Below are positions 1 through 5,537 of a stretch of 5,537 bases of DNA, in pieces. Each line of letters begins with the position of its first letter. Within the stretch, counting starts at the first letter, position 1. This stretch comes from Clostridiales bacterium UBA4362 (GTDB lineage: Bacteria; Bacillota; Clostridia; TANB77; CAG-508): contig DGSM01000053.1 of the NCBI GenBank assembly GCA_002393975.1, positions 1 to 5,537 on the forward strand, written 5' to 3'. Below the pieces are notes generated by a model. The model made no database searches. It saw only the letters and a program-made list of their open reading frames with translations, and was not told where the DNA came from. Position numbers and translations under genes: made by a program.

Positions 1-2
1 GT

Positions 3-1994
3 ACTACTTATATTAATAAGCAAGAGACTAGCTTGGAAAAAGGAATTGACTTAAGTGGTACTTATAGCCAAAATGATTTAGAAATTAAAGAAGAAACATT
101 TAGAATTGATAGTTTTGATGAAGATTTACAACTCATACAAATTAGTGGATTAAAAAACAAAAAGATTGAAGATAAAATAAATCAAGAATTAAAGCAAAAG
201 ACTAAAGAATGTGCAAATAATTGGTTAAAAGATAAAAAAGGACACGAAAATAACGTATCTTTTAATTCAGAAGTAGCATCAAACTTTGCAAACGTTCTAT
301 CAGTTAAAGTTACTTTTGGGGGCGATGGTAAAGAAAAATTTATAGGATTAAACTATAATCTTGTCACAGGAGAAGAATTAAAATTCAGTGATTTATTTAA
401 TAAAAATGAAAGTTTAGAAGCAATTGTTCGACAAATATTCTATAAGTCTTCTTTACATTATAATCATGATGAATTAGATTCTATAGAAGGCGACCCTGGA
501 TTTATGGGTGAACCATATTATGATTCAGAAAAAGGAACATGGTATGCAGAGTATTTTTTGGGATATGATGAAAAATCAGATAAAGCTATCACTGAAATAA
601 GAGAATATGTTTTAGCCATGGATGAAAATGAAATTGAGAAATATACTAAAAAATTCTTGAGTGATGAAAATAAGCAATTCTGTTTCTCTCCTGCCAAATT
701 AGACATAATACAGAATGATCGTATAGCATCTATATATTTAAAGGATATTTCAGATTGTGTTGTAATATATGATAAATATTTGACTGAAAACAGCATATTT
801 GAAAAAGATAATATCGGCGCAAAAAGTATAATTACATGTTCATTTGAAAAAAACTTTGGAAAGCTAAAAGAAACAAAATATGAAAGCAACAATCTTTTTT
901 ATGACATTTCTTTATTTGAAAATTTTGATACAGATTTTCCAGTCAATGATTATGCAAAACAGAAAAATGAAGAAGCCATTACAATGCTAAAAGAAAGATT
1001 AAATGAATATAAAGAAACTGCTAAAAACAATCCAGATAAGGCCTATTTCTTATTCTTGCAAACAGATATTAGTAATGGTAGTTATGAATACAGAACAATG
1101 GACCAAGAAAGTGGTTTTTATAGATTTCATACAGAAGCAAACAGCTTATTAATCATAGAATTGAAAGAAAAAGTAGTCGAATGTAAACTAAGTGAAAAAG
1201 AAAATGTATTAAGTCAAATTCTAGATTGTTATAGATATTATAATTTAAACTTTTGGGGAAGCATTTATAATTATCTACCTGATTCTAGTGGATATAGTAC
1301 TTCTTGTGAAATAAAAGATTTTACTTTTAATAAAAAAGTTGACTATAAATATTATGATATATTACGAAAAGAAGAATATAAAAAAACATTAGATATATTT
1401 ATAGATGATGTAGACTACTTAAAAGTATTAAGGGGACAAACATCTAATATTGATATAGATAGCAATACTACTTATGAGTTAGGAACTCGCGGAATAGCAA
1501 TAGAAGATAAATCAAAGCGTACAAATTATGTGCATTTTGAAGAGATTAAGTATTTCATCAAAATAAAACCAATTAATCCAAATGATTCATATAATGAAGA
1601 TGAAGGAAAAAGATTATTAAATGCTGTTAGATATGAAACCGCAAATGAAACAAATGCCTCTTCAAATATCACAAATAATGAAGTTGTTGAAAAAACAAAT
1701 ACCGTTTCAGAAAGCGAAGCATCAGATACTACAATTGATCAAATATTCCCTTCTGATACAAGAAGATTAGAACCATCAGAAATAGAGAACATGACAAAAG
1801 ATGAATTATATTTAGCATATAATGAAATATTTGCAAGACATGGTCATGATTTTAAAACAAAGAAATTTAAAGATTACTTTAGCCAAAAAGATTGGTATCA
1901 TCCTATTGAAGGTAAATCAGTTGAACTATCAGAACTAAATGAAATTGAAGTATATAATGCTAACTTATTAAAAAATGCTGCAGATTCTAAATAG
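3..1994 (+). CDS. DUF4163/DUF3298-like protein with C-terminal YARHG domain (5' end outside window)
   Basis: Numbering is from a TTG at position 33 (653 residues). The frame stays open from that TTG back to position 3 and no SD precedes it, so the gene very probably starts upstream, where a signal or membrane anchor would be expected. Residues about 20-130 resemble DUF4163/DUF3298 (PdaC/RsiV-like) regions: a 'QISGLKNKKIEDKIN' segment, then a 'LNYNLVTGEELKFSDLF' segment. The middle (about 190-530) is not recognised. An S/T/N/E-rich linker (about 535-576) leads to a YARHG domain at about 577-646, with NEIFARHG at 597-604, DYF at 614-616 and WY at 621-622. Such proteins are usually membrane-anchored or secreted in Firmicutes and their role is unknown; cell-envelope location is inferred. 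No terminator hairpin follows the stop, so some read-through into the next gene is possible. The YARHG call is firm, the N-terminal family call moderate. Confidence 0.85.
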   Translation, partial: TTYINKQETSLEKGIDLSGTYSQNDLEIKEETFRIDSFDEDLQLIQISGLKNKKIEDKINQELKQKTKECANNWLKDKKGHENNVSFNSEVASNFANVLSVKVTFGGDGKEKFIGLNYNLVTGEELKFSDLFNKNESLEAIVRQIFYKSSLHYNHDELDSIEGDPGFMGEPYYDSEKGTWYAEYFLGYDEKSDKAITEIREYVLAMDENEIEKYTKKFLSDENKQFCFSPAKLDIIQNDRIASIYLKDISDCVVIYDKYLTENSIFEKDNIGAKSIITCSFEKNFGKLKETKYESNNLFYDISLFENFDTDFPVNDYAKQKNEEAITMLKERLNEYKETAKNNPDKAYFLFLQTDISNGSYEYRTMDQESGFYRFHTEANSLLIIELKEKVVECKLSEKENVLSQILDCYRYYNLNFWGSIYNYLPDSSGYSTSCEIKDFTFNKKVDYKYYDILRKEEYKKTLDIFIDDVDYLKVLRGQTSNIDIDSNTTYELGTRGIAIEDKSKRTNYVHFEEIKYFIKIKPINPNDSYNEDEGKRLLNAVRYETANETNASSNITNNEVVEKTNTVSESEASDTTIDQIFPSDTRRLEPSEIENMTKDELYLAYNEIFARHGHDFKTKKFKDYFSQKDWYHPIEGKSVELSELNEIEVYNANLLKNAADSK

Positions 1995-2024
1995 AAGACA
2001 AGTTCTAATTATATGTGTTATAAT
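1995..2024 (+). promoter_or_regulatory. Extended -10 promoter for the E2-like gene
   Basis: A perfect TATAAT at 2019-2024 is preceded by TGT (TGn extended -10). A weak -35, AAGACA at 1995-2000, lies 18 bp upstream. Transcription would begin near 2031, leaving a leader of about 20 nt that carries the SD. It sits directly after the stop of the preceding gene and makes the downstream gene independently transcribed. Assigned from sequence match only. Confidence 0.6.
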
Positions 2025-2050
2025 GAAAAAATTTATTTTAAGGAGTTCCT

Positions 2051-2905
2051 ATGTTTGGTTTTAGAAACGATGGAAAGCAACTTAGGAAGACAGATGCAAT
2101 ATTTAAATTAATGCCCAATTTAATGAGAGAAAGAAATGATTCTCAAGTATTATTTTCACAAGATATAATAACAGATGGTATGGATGATTATATTAAAGAA
2201 AAAAAGGAACAAGATATAAATATCTCTTATCTTGATATCATCTATGCTGCAATAGTAAGAATAATAGCAGAAAGACCACATCTTAATAGATTTTGTGTTA
2301 ATGGAAGAACATATGCTAGAAATAAAATTTTAGTATCAATAGTTGTAAAAAAATCTATGGCAGATGATGCTAAAGAAACTCCTCTTAAATTAGAGTTTAA
2401 TGGAAACGAAACACTGATGGAAGTTAAAGAAAAACTACAATCAGAAATAGCAAAGAATAAACAAGTAGAAATGCAAAATGATACAGACAAAACAGTTAAG
2501 GCATTAACTTCTGTACCAACATTTTTAATAAAATCCGCAATGAATATAATTAGATTTTTAGATATACATGGAATGCTTCCAAAGTTTTTAATAAATGTAA
2601 GTCCTTTCCATACTAGTGCATTTTTAACTAATGTTGGTTCACTTGGAATAGATGCTATATATCATCATCTATATAATTTTGGAACAACTAGCATGTTCTT
2701 TGCAATGGGAAGAAAAAAGAAAACCTATGTATATGTAGATGATGAATTAGTAGAGAAAAAATGTATTAGCATTGCCTTTGTTGGTGATGAAAGAATATGT
2801 GATGGATACTATTATGCATCGTCATTTAAACTATTCTCAAAATATTTAGCAAAGCCTTATCTTCTTGAAGAAAAAGGTGAAAAGAAAATTGATGATCAAT
2901 TATAA
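2051..2905 (+). CDS. Stand-alone 2-oxoacid dehydrogenase E2-type acyltransferase-domain protein, catalytic His replaced
   Basis: This 284-residue protein matches the catalytic domain of dihydrolipoamide acyltransferases (E2, CAT-like fold). It lacks lipoyl and peripheral-subunit-binding domains and starts directly at the core. Family landmarks are the 'LDIIYAAIVRIIAERPHLN' helix (61-79), a 'TNVGSLG' turn (193-199) like the E2 'SNxGxxG', the 'MFFAMGRKKK' strand (215-224), and 'DERICDG' (246-252) in place of the active-site 'DHRxxDG'. Asp251 and Gly252 are kept, but the catalytic His is Glu247. Normal E2 trimers move an acyl group between lipoyl and CoA; without the His this one may bind an acyl or CoA-like ligand, or use another residue. 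Its substrate is unknown and no E1/E3 genes are visible. The ATG is supported by TAAGGAG (2039-2045), 5 nt upstream. No signal peptide, so cytoplasmic. Fold assignment is confident, activity is not. Confidence 0.88.
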   Translation: MFGFRNDGKQLRKTDAIFKLMPNLMRERNDSQVLFSQDIITDGMDDYIKEKKEQDINISYLDIIYAAIVRIIAERPHLNRFCVNGRTYARNKILVSIVVKKSMADDAKETPLKLEFNGNETLMEVKEKLQSEIAKNKQVEMQNDTDKTVKALTSVPTFLIKSAMNIIRFLDIHGMLPKFLINVSPFHTSAFLTNVGSLGIDAIYHHLYNFGTTSMFFAMGRKKKTYVYVDDELVEKKCISIAFVGDERICDGYYYASSFKLFSKYLAKPYLLEEKGEKKIDDQL

Positions 2906-2909
2906 AAAT

Positions 2910-2931
2910 ATTAATAAACATGTTTATTAAT
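2910..2931. repeat. Perfect 22-bp palindrome after the E2-like gene
   Basis: The 11-bp half-site ATTAATAAACA is followed at once by its exact reverse complement, beginning 4 nt after the stop codon at 2905. In RNA it could fold as a 9-bp AU-only stem with a CAUG loop, but no U-run follows, so it is a poor terminator. It could be an RNA 3'-end stabilising stem, a protein-binding site, or chance in AT-rich DNA. Confidence 0.6.
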
Positions 2932-2953
2932 TTAAAACTATAGAAATATATAA

Positions 2954-2990
2954 AATAACAGAGTGCTATAAGCACTCTGTTATTATTTTT
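2954..2990 (+). terminator. Intrinsic terminator, possibly bidirectional
   Basis: A perfect 13-bp stem (AATAACAGAGTGC at 2954-2966 with GCACTCTGTTATT at 2972-2984) encloses a 5-nt TATAA loop and is followed by ATTTTT. It ends the + transcript of the E2-like gene. On the - strand the stem is followed by TTATATATTTC, less U-rich but plausible, and no better terminator lies beyond the - strand gene ending at 3069. It may therefore serve both convergent units. Confidence 0.9.
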
Positions 2991-3068
2991 ATATATTCAA
3001 TTAAAACTATTTCTTTATATTAATAATTTTTTTAAAATTATTTTTTCTTCTTTCCTTTTCCCTTTTGT
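2991..3068. other. AT-rich convergent intergenic stretch with a short inverted repeat
   Basis: No gene is seen here. An AT-only inverted repeat (AATAATTTT at 3022-3030, AAAATTATT at 3034-3042, TTT loop) is followed on the + strand by a pyrimidine-rich run to about 3066. It has no GC pairs, so it is at best a weak accessory terminator. The pyrimidine run gives the - strand transcript a purine-rich stretch just after its stop codon. Confidence 0.5.
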
Positions 3069-4655
3069 TTATAATTCTGGTCCACTATCATTAGTTCTTT
3101 GAGTAACATTTCTTTGATCTTCGATATTCCTTGCCTGATTTTGTGTTGGCTGTTGTTTTTGTAATGATTCTTTAGTCATTCCCCAATTTCTTAAATCCCA
3201 AGAAGGTATTCTTTCTTCTTTTTTTTGTACTGATTCAGCTAAAGTAGGCTGTGTTTCTTTATCATCCTTTTTTCTATTAAAGGTTTCCTTAATTCTGTCG
3301 AATAGTTTTTGGAATATATTCCTTTTATATGGTGTCATTCCTTGTTCTTGTTGCTCTTTTTCTTCTGCCTTTTTTTGTTGTTCAGCAGCTTTTCTTTGTT
3401 CCATTTCTTGCCTGTTTTTCAATCTTTCAGCTGTAATCTCATTCATTTTTTCTTTTACAGCTTGTGGCTCAACATCAAATTTTGAAATAGCAAACCCTTG
3501 TTGCGCAAAGTCTTTCATTTCAGTTTCTAAATCTTTTTCTTTTACCACAAGTCTAAAAGCATCTTCTCCAGGAATAGGAACTGCATTAACACTAAGAAGT
3601 TTTCCGTTCCTTACCATATAATTTTTTGTTTGTCCATCTAAATTAGCTACTTTTAAAAAAGTACATCCATCCGGATTAATTGATTTGTCAATTCCTTGCA
3701 TCCATAGACATAAATTTGCACAACTTCTTGCCTTTTCTTCTGAATTTTTTTCTTGTACATTAGGATTAAATCTTTGCTTTTTATATTCTAACCCCTCTAA
3801 ATGTTGATTAATTTGTGCTTCTAAATATCCTAAGCTCATTAACTTTTGCTTAATTTTCGAATGCATTTCTAAATAGTAATTTTGATATGTTGGATCTTCA
3901 ACAAGTTGTTTGTTATCATTTGCTTTAAAATCTCTCATTCTAACTAAATCAAAACTTCTTAGTTTTCTTAAAAGCTCTACTGCATCTTGTGGAGTTTGAA
4001 CTCTGGAAAAATCTTTATTAAACACCGCTTTTAGCAAATCATTTTGAGCTTTTGCCAGCAAGTTCATTCTAAAAAGTTGATTATCATTGGCTCCAATACC
4101 AATATTTTTTAACAAATCAGTAGCCGCTGCAATTTTTATGAATGAAATTAATCCATATTGCTTTATAAAGTCTCTTTCGAAGCTCATATCGCCTTTCAAA
4201 ACACTATCATAGGATTTTTTTCCAAGAGCAACTTCCATTTGCTTTATAAGACAAACATTCTCTGGATAACTTGTATGGTGGGAAAAATTGAATATTTGTT
4301 GTCTCATTTTGTTCTCTTCATCGAGCCTATTACTTGAAAAAGAGCCTGTATTTCCGAAAGAATCTTGATTTAAGTTTTCTGTTTCACCTTCTAAAAGTCC
4401 TTCACTCATTGTTCCATTATAGCGCATTATTTGCATTCCTGTTTTTATATGTATTCCTTCATGCCTTCTAATTTCTTTTCCTTGAGCTGAATCTTCTCTT
4501 CCAACATCCTTTAGTTTAATTGCATTTCTAGAAAAAACTGCAAGTCCATCGACATTTCTTTCATTTACCATTCTATAGTATTTTGTTTTGCTAACTTTGT
4601 TTTGAAACTTTTCTACATCTATGTCTACGCCAAGTTTTTCCTTAATTTCTCGCAT
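3069..4655 (-). CDS. Putative HExxH zinc metallopeptidase-like protein, larger 3' part of a frameshifted gene
   Basis: 528 residues from the ATG at 4655, but that ATG has no SD and the frame is open and protein-like back to 4754 (it reads ARKYLRENYRLEPEEEDKYR upstream of this Met). It is most likely the continuation of the frame starting at 5040. HEGIH at 65-69 fits the HExxH zinc-peptidase signature. EGETE at 89-93, 19 residues after the second His, fits a gluzincin third-ligand Glu (compare NEGxxE/EGxTE). A segment at about 128-145 (TSYPENV...EVALG) resembles the helix following the EGxTE motif in clostridial peptidases. Residues 150-390 are mixed helical and unrecognised. About 400-439 is a charged Q/E/K-rich probable coiled coil, then a basic amphipathic stretch (443-465) and a polar, probably disordered tail. 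No signal peptide or membrane segment. The family is unnamed to me; protease activity is inferred from the motif only. Read-out ends at TAA 3069-3071. Confidence 0.75.
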   Translation of the reverse strand: MREIKEKLGVDIDVEKFQNKVSKTKYYRMVNERNVDGLAVFSRNAIKLKDVGREDSAQGKEIRRHEGIHIKTGMQIMRYNGTMSEGLLEGETENLNQDSFGNTGSFSSNRLDEENKMRQQIFNFSHHTSYPENVCLIKQMEVALGKKSYDSVLKGDMSFERDFIKQYGLISFIKIAAATDLLKNIGIGANDNQLFRMNLLAKAQNDLLKAVFNKDFSRVQTPQDAVELLRKLRSFDLVRMRDFKANDNKQLVEDPTYQNYYLEMHSKIKQKLMSLGYLEAQINQHLEGLEYKKQRFNPNVQEKNSEEKARSCANLCLWMQGIDKSINPDGCTFLKVANLDGQTKNYMVRNGKLLSVNAVPIPGEDAFRLVVKEKDLETEMKDFAQQGFAISKFDVEPQAVKEKMNEITAERLKNRQEMEQRKAAEQQKKAEEKEQQEQGMTPYKRNIFQKLFDRIKETFNRKKDDKETQPTLAESVQKKEERIPSWDLRNWGMTKESLQKQQPTQNQARNIEDQRNVTQRTNDSGPEL

Positions 4656-4704
4656 AGAATCTATCAGTTCGGCTCTATACTTATCTTCTTCCTCTGGCTC
4701 TAAT

Positions 4705-5040
4705 CTATAATTCTCTCTTAGATATTTTCGGGCACCTTCTATTCCGTCCGTAGTTTATTACAAGTGAAAGAAAATCTAATTTTTCTATAAGTTTACTTCT
4801 TGTTCTAGCTTCTGCTAGTTTATATTTTCCTAAAGGATTAACTAGTCCAAAAACATTTTTATAAAGCCAATATTTATAATTATCAGTAATTACTTGATAC
4901 ACACCATTAACTTTAGTGCAAAACAATTGATTATAAAGGTTAGAAAAATAGTATACAAGTTCCCCTCTATACTTAAAAGTGCATATATGAACATATAATT
5001 GATTATTAAAATATTCTACATGTGTATCATCAATAATCAT
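4705..5040 (-). CDS. N-terminal part of the frameshifted metallopeptidase-like gene
   Basis: The start is well supported: ATG at 5040 has AAGGAG (5048-5053) 7 nt upstream and a promoter at the right distance. The first 98 residues (through LSLVINYG) look like genuine protein, aromatic-rich with alternating beta-like segments and then a basic helix (about 71-90). After that the frame gives only a basic 13-residue tail (RNRRCPKISKREL) to TAG 4705-4707, which overlaps the protein-like reading in the other frame. Hence this is best read as the amino end of the gene continuing to 3069, rather than a separate 111-residue protein. Joined, the product would be 655 residues, with HEGIH at 192-196 and the EGETE glutamates at 216 and 220. 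I recognise no domain in this part and see no signal peptide. A genuine two-gene overlap is possible but would leave the downstream gene without an SD. Confidence 0.75.
   Translation of the reverse strand: MIIDDTHVEYFNNQLYVHICTFKYRGELVYYFSNLYNQLFCTKVNGVYQVITDNYKYWLYKNVFGLVNPLGKYKLAEARTRSKLIEKLDFLSLVINYGRNRRCPKISKREL
4743..4751 (-). repeat. Tandem tetranucleotide at the frame break
   Basis: The coding strand reads TAC-GGACGG-AATAG, containing ACGGACGG (4744-4751). The upstream frame is open to 4705 and the downstream frame is open from 4754 (TAA at 4755-4757 closes it further up), so the frame change must lie in 4705-4754. Removing one ACGG gives V-I-N-Y-G-I-E-G-A-R-K-Y-L with no break. A 4-bp slippage duplication, real or from assembly, is the simplest explanation. 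Confidence 0.7.
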
Positions 5041-5047
5041 TAGTTTT

Positions 5048-5053
5048 CTCCTT
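5048..5053 (-). promoter_or_regulatory. Shine-Dalgarno site that fixes the 5040 start
   Basis: AAGGAG on the - strand, 7 nt before the ATG at 5040. It contrasts with the ATG at 4655, which is preceded by GAACTGATAGATTCT with no SD. This supports translation of the whole - strand locus from 5040. Confidence 0.8.
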
Positions 5054-5069
5054 ATAATAATCCTCTTTT

Positions 5070-5098
5070 ATTGTAAGGTAGCAAGTTACTAATATCAA
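5070..5098 (-). promoter_or_regulatory. Sigma-A-type promoter for the metallopeptidase-like gene
   Basis: On the - strand, TTGATA (5093-5098, 5 of 6 to consensus) and TACAAT (5070-5075, 5 of 6) are separated by exactly 17 bp. Transcription would start near 5063, giving a leader of about 23 nt containing the SD. With the terminator at 5155-5178 it makes the gene independent of the upstream superoxide reductase gene. Confidence 0.65.
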
Positions 5099-5154
5099 TT
5101 ACAATTCCATGTTGTTTTCTATACATTTTGTAGATACATTCTCTTTTTTACATC

Positions 5155-5178
5155 AAAAAAGAGAGGTTACCCTCTCTT
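5155..5178 (-). terminator. Intrinsic terminator of the superoxide reductase gene
   Basis: On the - strand the stem AAGAGAGG (5171-5178) pairs with CCTCTCTT (5159-5166) across a GTAA loop (a GNRA tetraloop in RNA) and runs into TTTTTT (5155-5160). It begins 8 nt after the stop codon. The + strand sequence is also followed by CTTTTCTTTT, so the site could act in both directions, though no + strand gene reaches it. Confidence 0.9.
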
Positions 5179-5186
5179 CTTTTCTT

Positions 5187-5537
5187 TTATTCAACTTCTG
5201 TTTTCCATAGTCCATGTTTATTACAATAAGCATATATTGTAGCTCCTGGCACATATGGAAATCTTGTTTCAGTACTTTGCTCTGGATATAAATCAACTTT
5301 TGTCATTCTATTATCTTTTACTTGTGCTATCCACATAATATAATGATCTTTTTCCATTGGATGTTCTACTTCTCCAACTCTTACAATAATTTCATCTTCA
5401 ACTTTTTCATATACTGGAACATGTTTTTCAACTGCTGCATCTACTGTATTTGCTTCTTGAACTATCATTTCTTCTCCACAACATTTAATTCCACAATTAT
5501 CACATGTACAATCTTCAAGAACTATAACCATAGCTCC
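5187..5537 (-). CDS. Superoxide reductase / desulfoferrodoxin (5' end outside window)
   Basis: It reduces superoxide to hydrogen peroxide at a mononuclear Fe(His)4Cys site in the cytoplasm, a typical defence of anaerobes. Numbering is from the Met at 5531. The active-site set is complete: Glu35-Lys36-His37 in EKHVPV, His57 in EHPM, His63 in HYI, and Cys103 with His106 in CNKHGLW. The N-terminal stretch is rich in Cys (C8, C10, C13, C17, C18), ending in CCGEEM as in desulfoferrodoxin N-terminal iron sites. The Met at 5531 is probably internal: the GGAG before it is only 2 nt away, it reads Gly-Ala in frame, and the frame is open to the edge. 'CGAMV', completing a CxxC pair, would be expected just outside. 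If so, the protein has both an N-terminal FeCys4 domain and the catalytic domain. It is followed closely by its own terminator. Family call is secure; the exact class depends on the missing end. Confidence 0.95.
   Translation of the reverse strand, partial: GAMVIVLEDCTCDNCGIKCCGEEMIVQEANTVDAAVEKHVPVYEKVEDEIIVRVGEVEHPMEKDHYIMWIAQVKDNRMTKVDLYPEQSTETRFPYVPGATIYAYCNKHGLWKTEVE

Noticed and set aside
33..35. TTG as the true start of the YARHG-domain gene.
   Set aside because: No SD is visible (AAGCAAGAGACTAGC precedes it), the frame is open to the edge, and a signal or anchor expected for the family is missing.
518..892. 124-codon - strand ORF.
   Set aside because: It lies wholly inside the YARHG gene on the opposite strand, has no SD-supported start and low-complexity F/S-rich composition typical of an antisense shadow.
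2242..2490. 82-codon - strand ORF.
   Set aside because: Antisense shadow within the well-conserved E2-like gene.
4653..4655. ATG as the true start of a separate 528-residue gene.
   Set aside because: No SD precedes it, and protein-like sequence in the same frame continues upstream to the frame break near 4750.
5077..5088. Imperfect inverted repeat GTAACTTGCTAC in the spacer of the - strand promoter, as an operator.
   Set aside because: Only the outer bases pair well; too short and imperfect to claim.
5052..5126. 24-codon - strand ORF (MYRKQHGIVI...) ending 11 nt before the ATG at 5040, a possible leader peptide.
   Set aside because: The promoter at 5070-5098 lies inside it, so the main transcript would start after its start codon; it also has no well-spaced SD.
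5529..5531. ATG as the true start of the superoxide reductase, with GGAG as its SD.
   Set aside because: GGAG is only 2 nt from the ATG, the frame is open to the edge, and the family normally has further N-terminal residues with a CxxC pair.

Overview
The window is strongly AT-rich. Its A/T-ending codons, good AAGGAG-type ribosome binding sites, compact intrinsic terminators and protein families (YARHG-domain protein, lipoyl-less E2-like acyltransferase, superoxide reductase) suggest a low-GC anaerobic Firmicute, most likely a gut-type member of the Clostridia. This assignment is inferred from style and gene content; no rRNA or other taxonomic marker is present.

Layout: two genes run on the + strand (about 3-1994 and 2051-2905). 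They converge on a transcription unit and a second, partial gene on the - strand (3069-5040 and 5187-5537). The first + gene enters from beyond the left edge and encodes an extracytoplasmic-style protein with a DUF4163/DUF3298-like region, an S/T/N-rich linker and a C-terminal YARHG domain. The second + gene has its own extended -10 promoter and encodes a stand-alone catalytic domain of the 2-oxoacid dehydrogenase E2/CAT fold whose catalytic His is replaced by Glu. A 163-bp gap (2906-3068) holds a perfect 22-bp palindrome, a strong 13-bp-stem terminator and an AT-only inverted repeat.

The centre of interest is the - strand region 3069-5040. It appears as two open frames, but they read as one gene of about 655 codons interrupted by a +1 frameshift. 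The frame break coincides with a tandem ACGGACGG on the coding strand, and removing one 4-nt copy joins the frames cleanly. The reconstructed protein has no signal peptide, an HEGIH zinc-protease motif followed by EGETE (gluzincin-like spacing), a long helical middle and a Q/E/K-rich, probably coiled-coil and disordered tail. I do not recognise it as a named family. It has its own sigma-A-type promoter (TTGATA-17-TACAAT) and SD.

At the right edge a superoxide reductase/desulfoferrodoxin gene runs off the window. It ends in a GUAA-loop terminator that separates it from the protease-like gene. Apart from shared orientation of neighbours, nothing shows that these genes form a single pathway. The window looks like ordinary chromosomal sequence, with no mobile element, CRISPR array, tRNA or rRNA seen.
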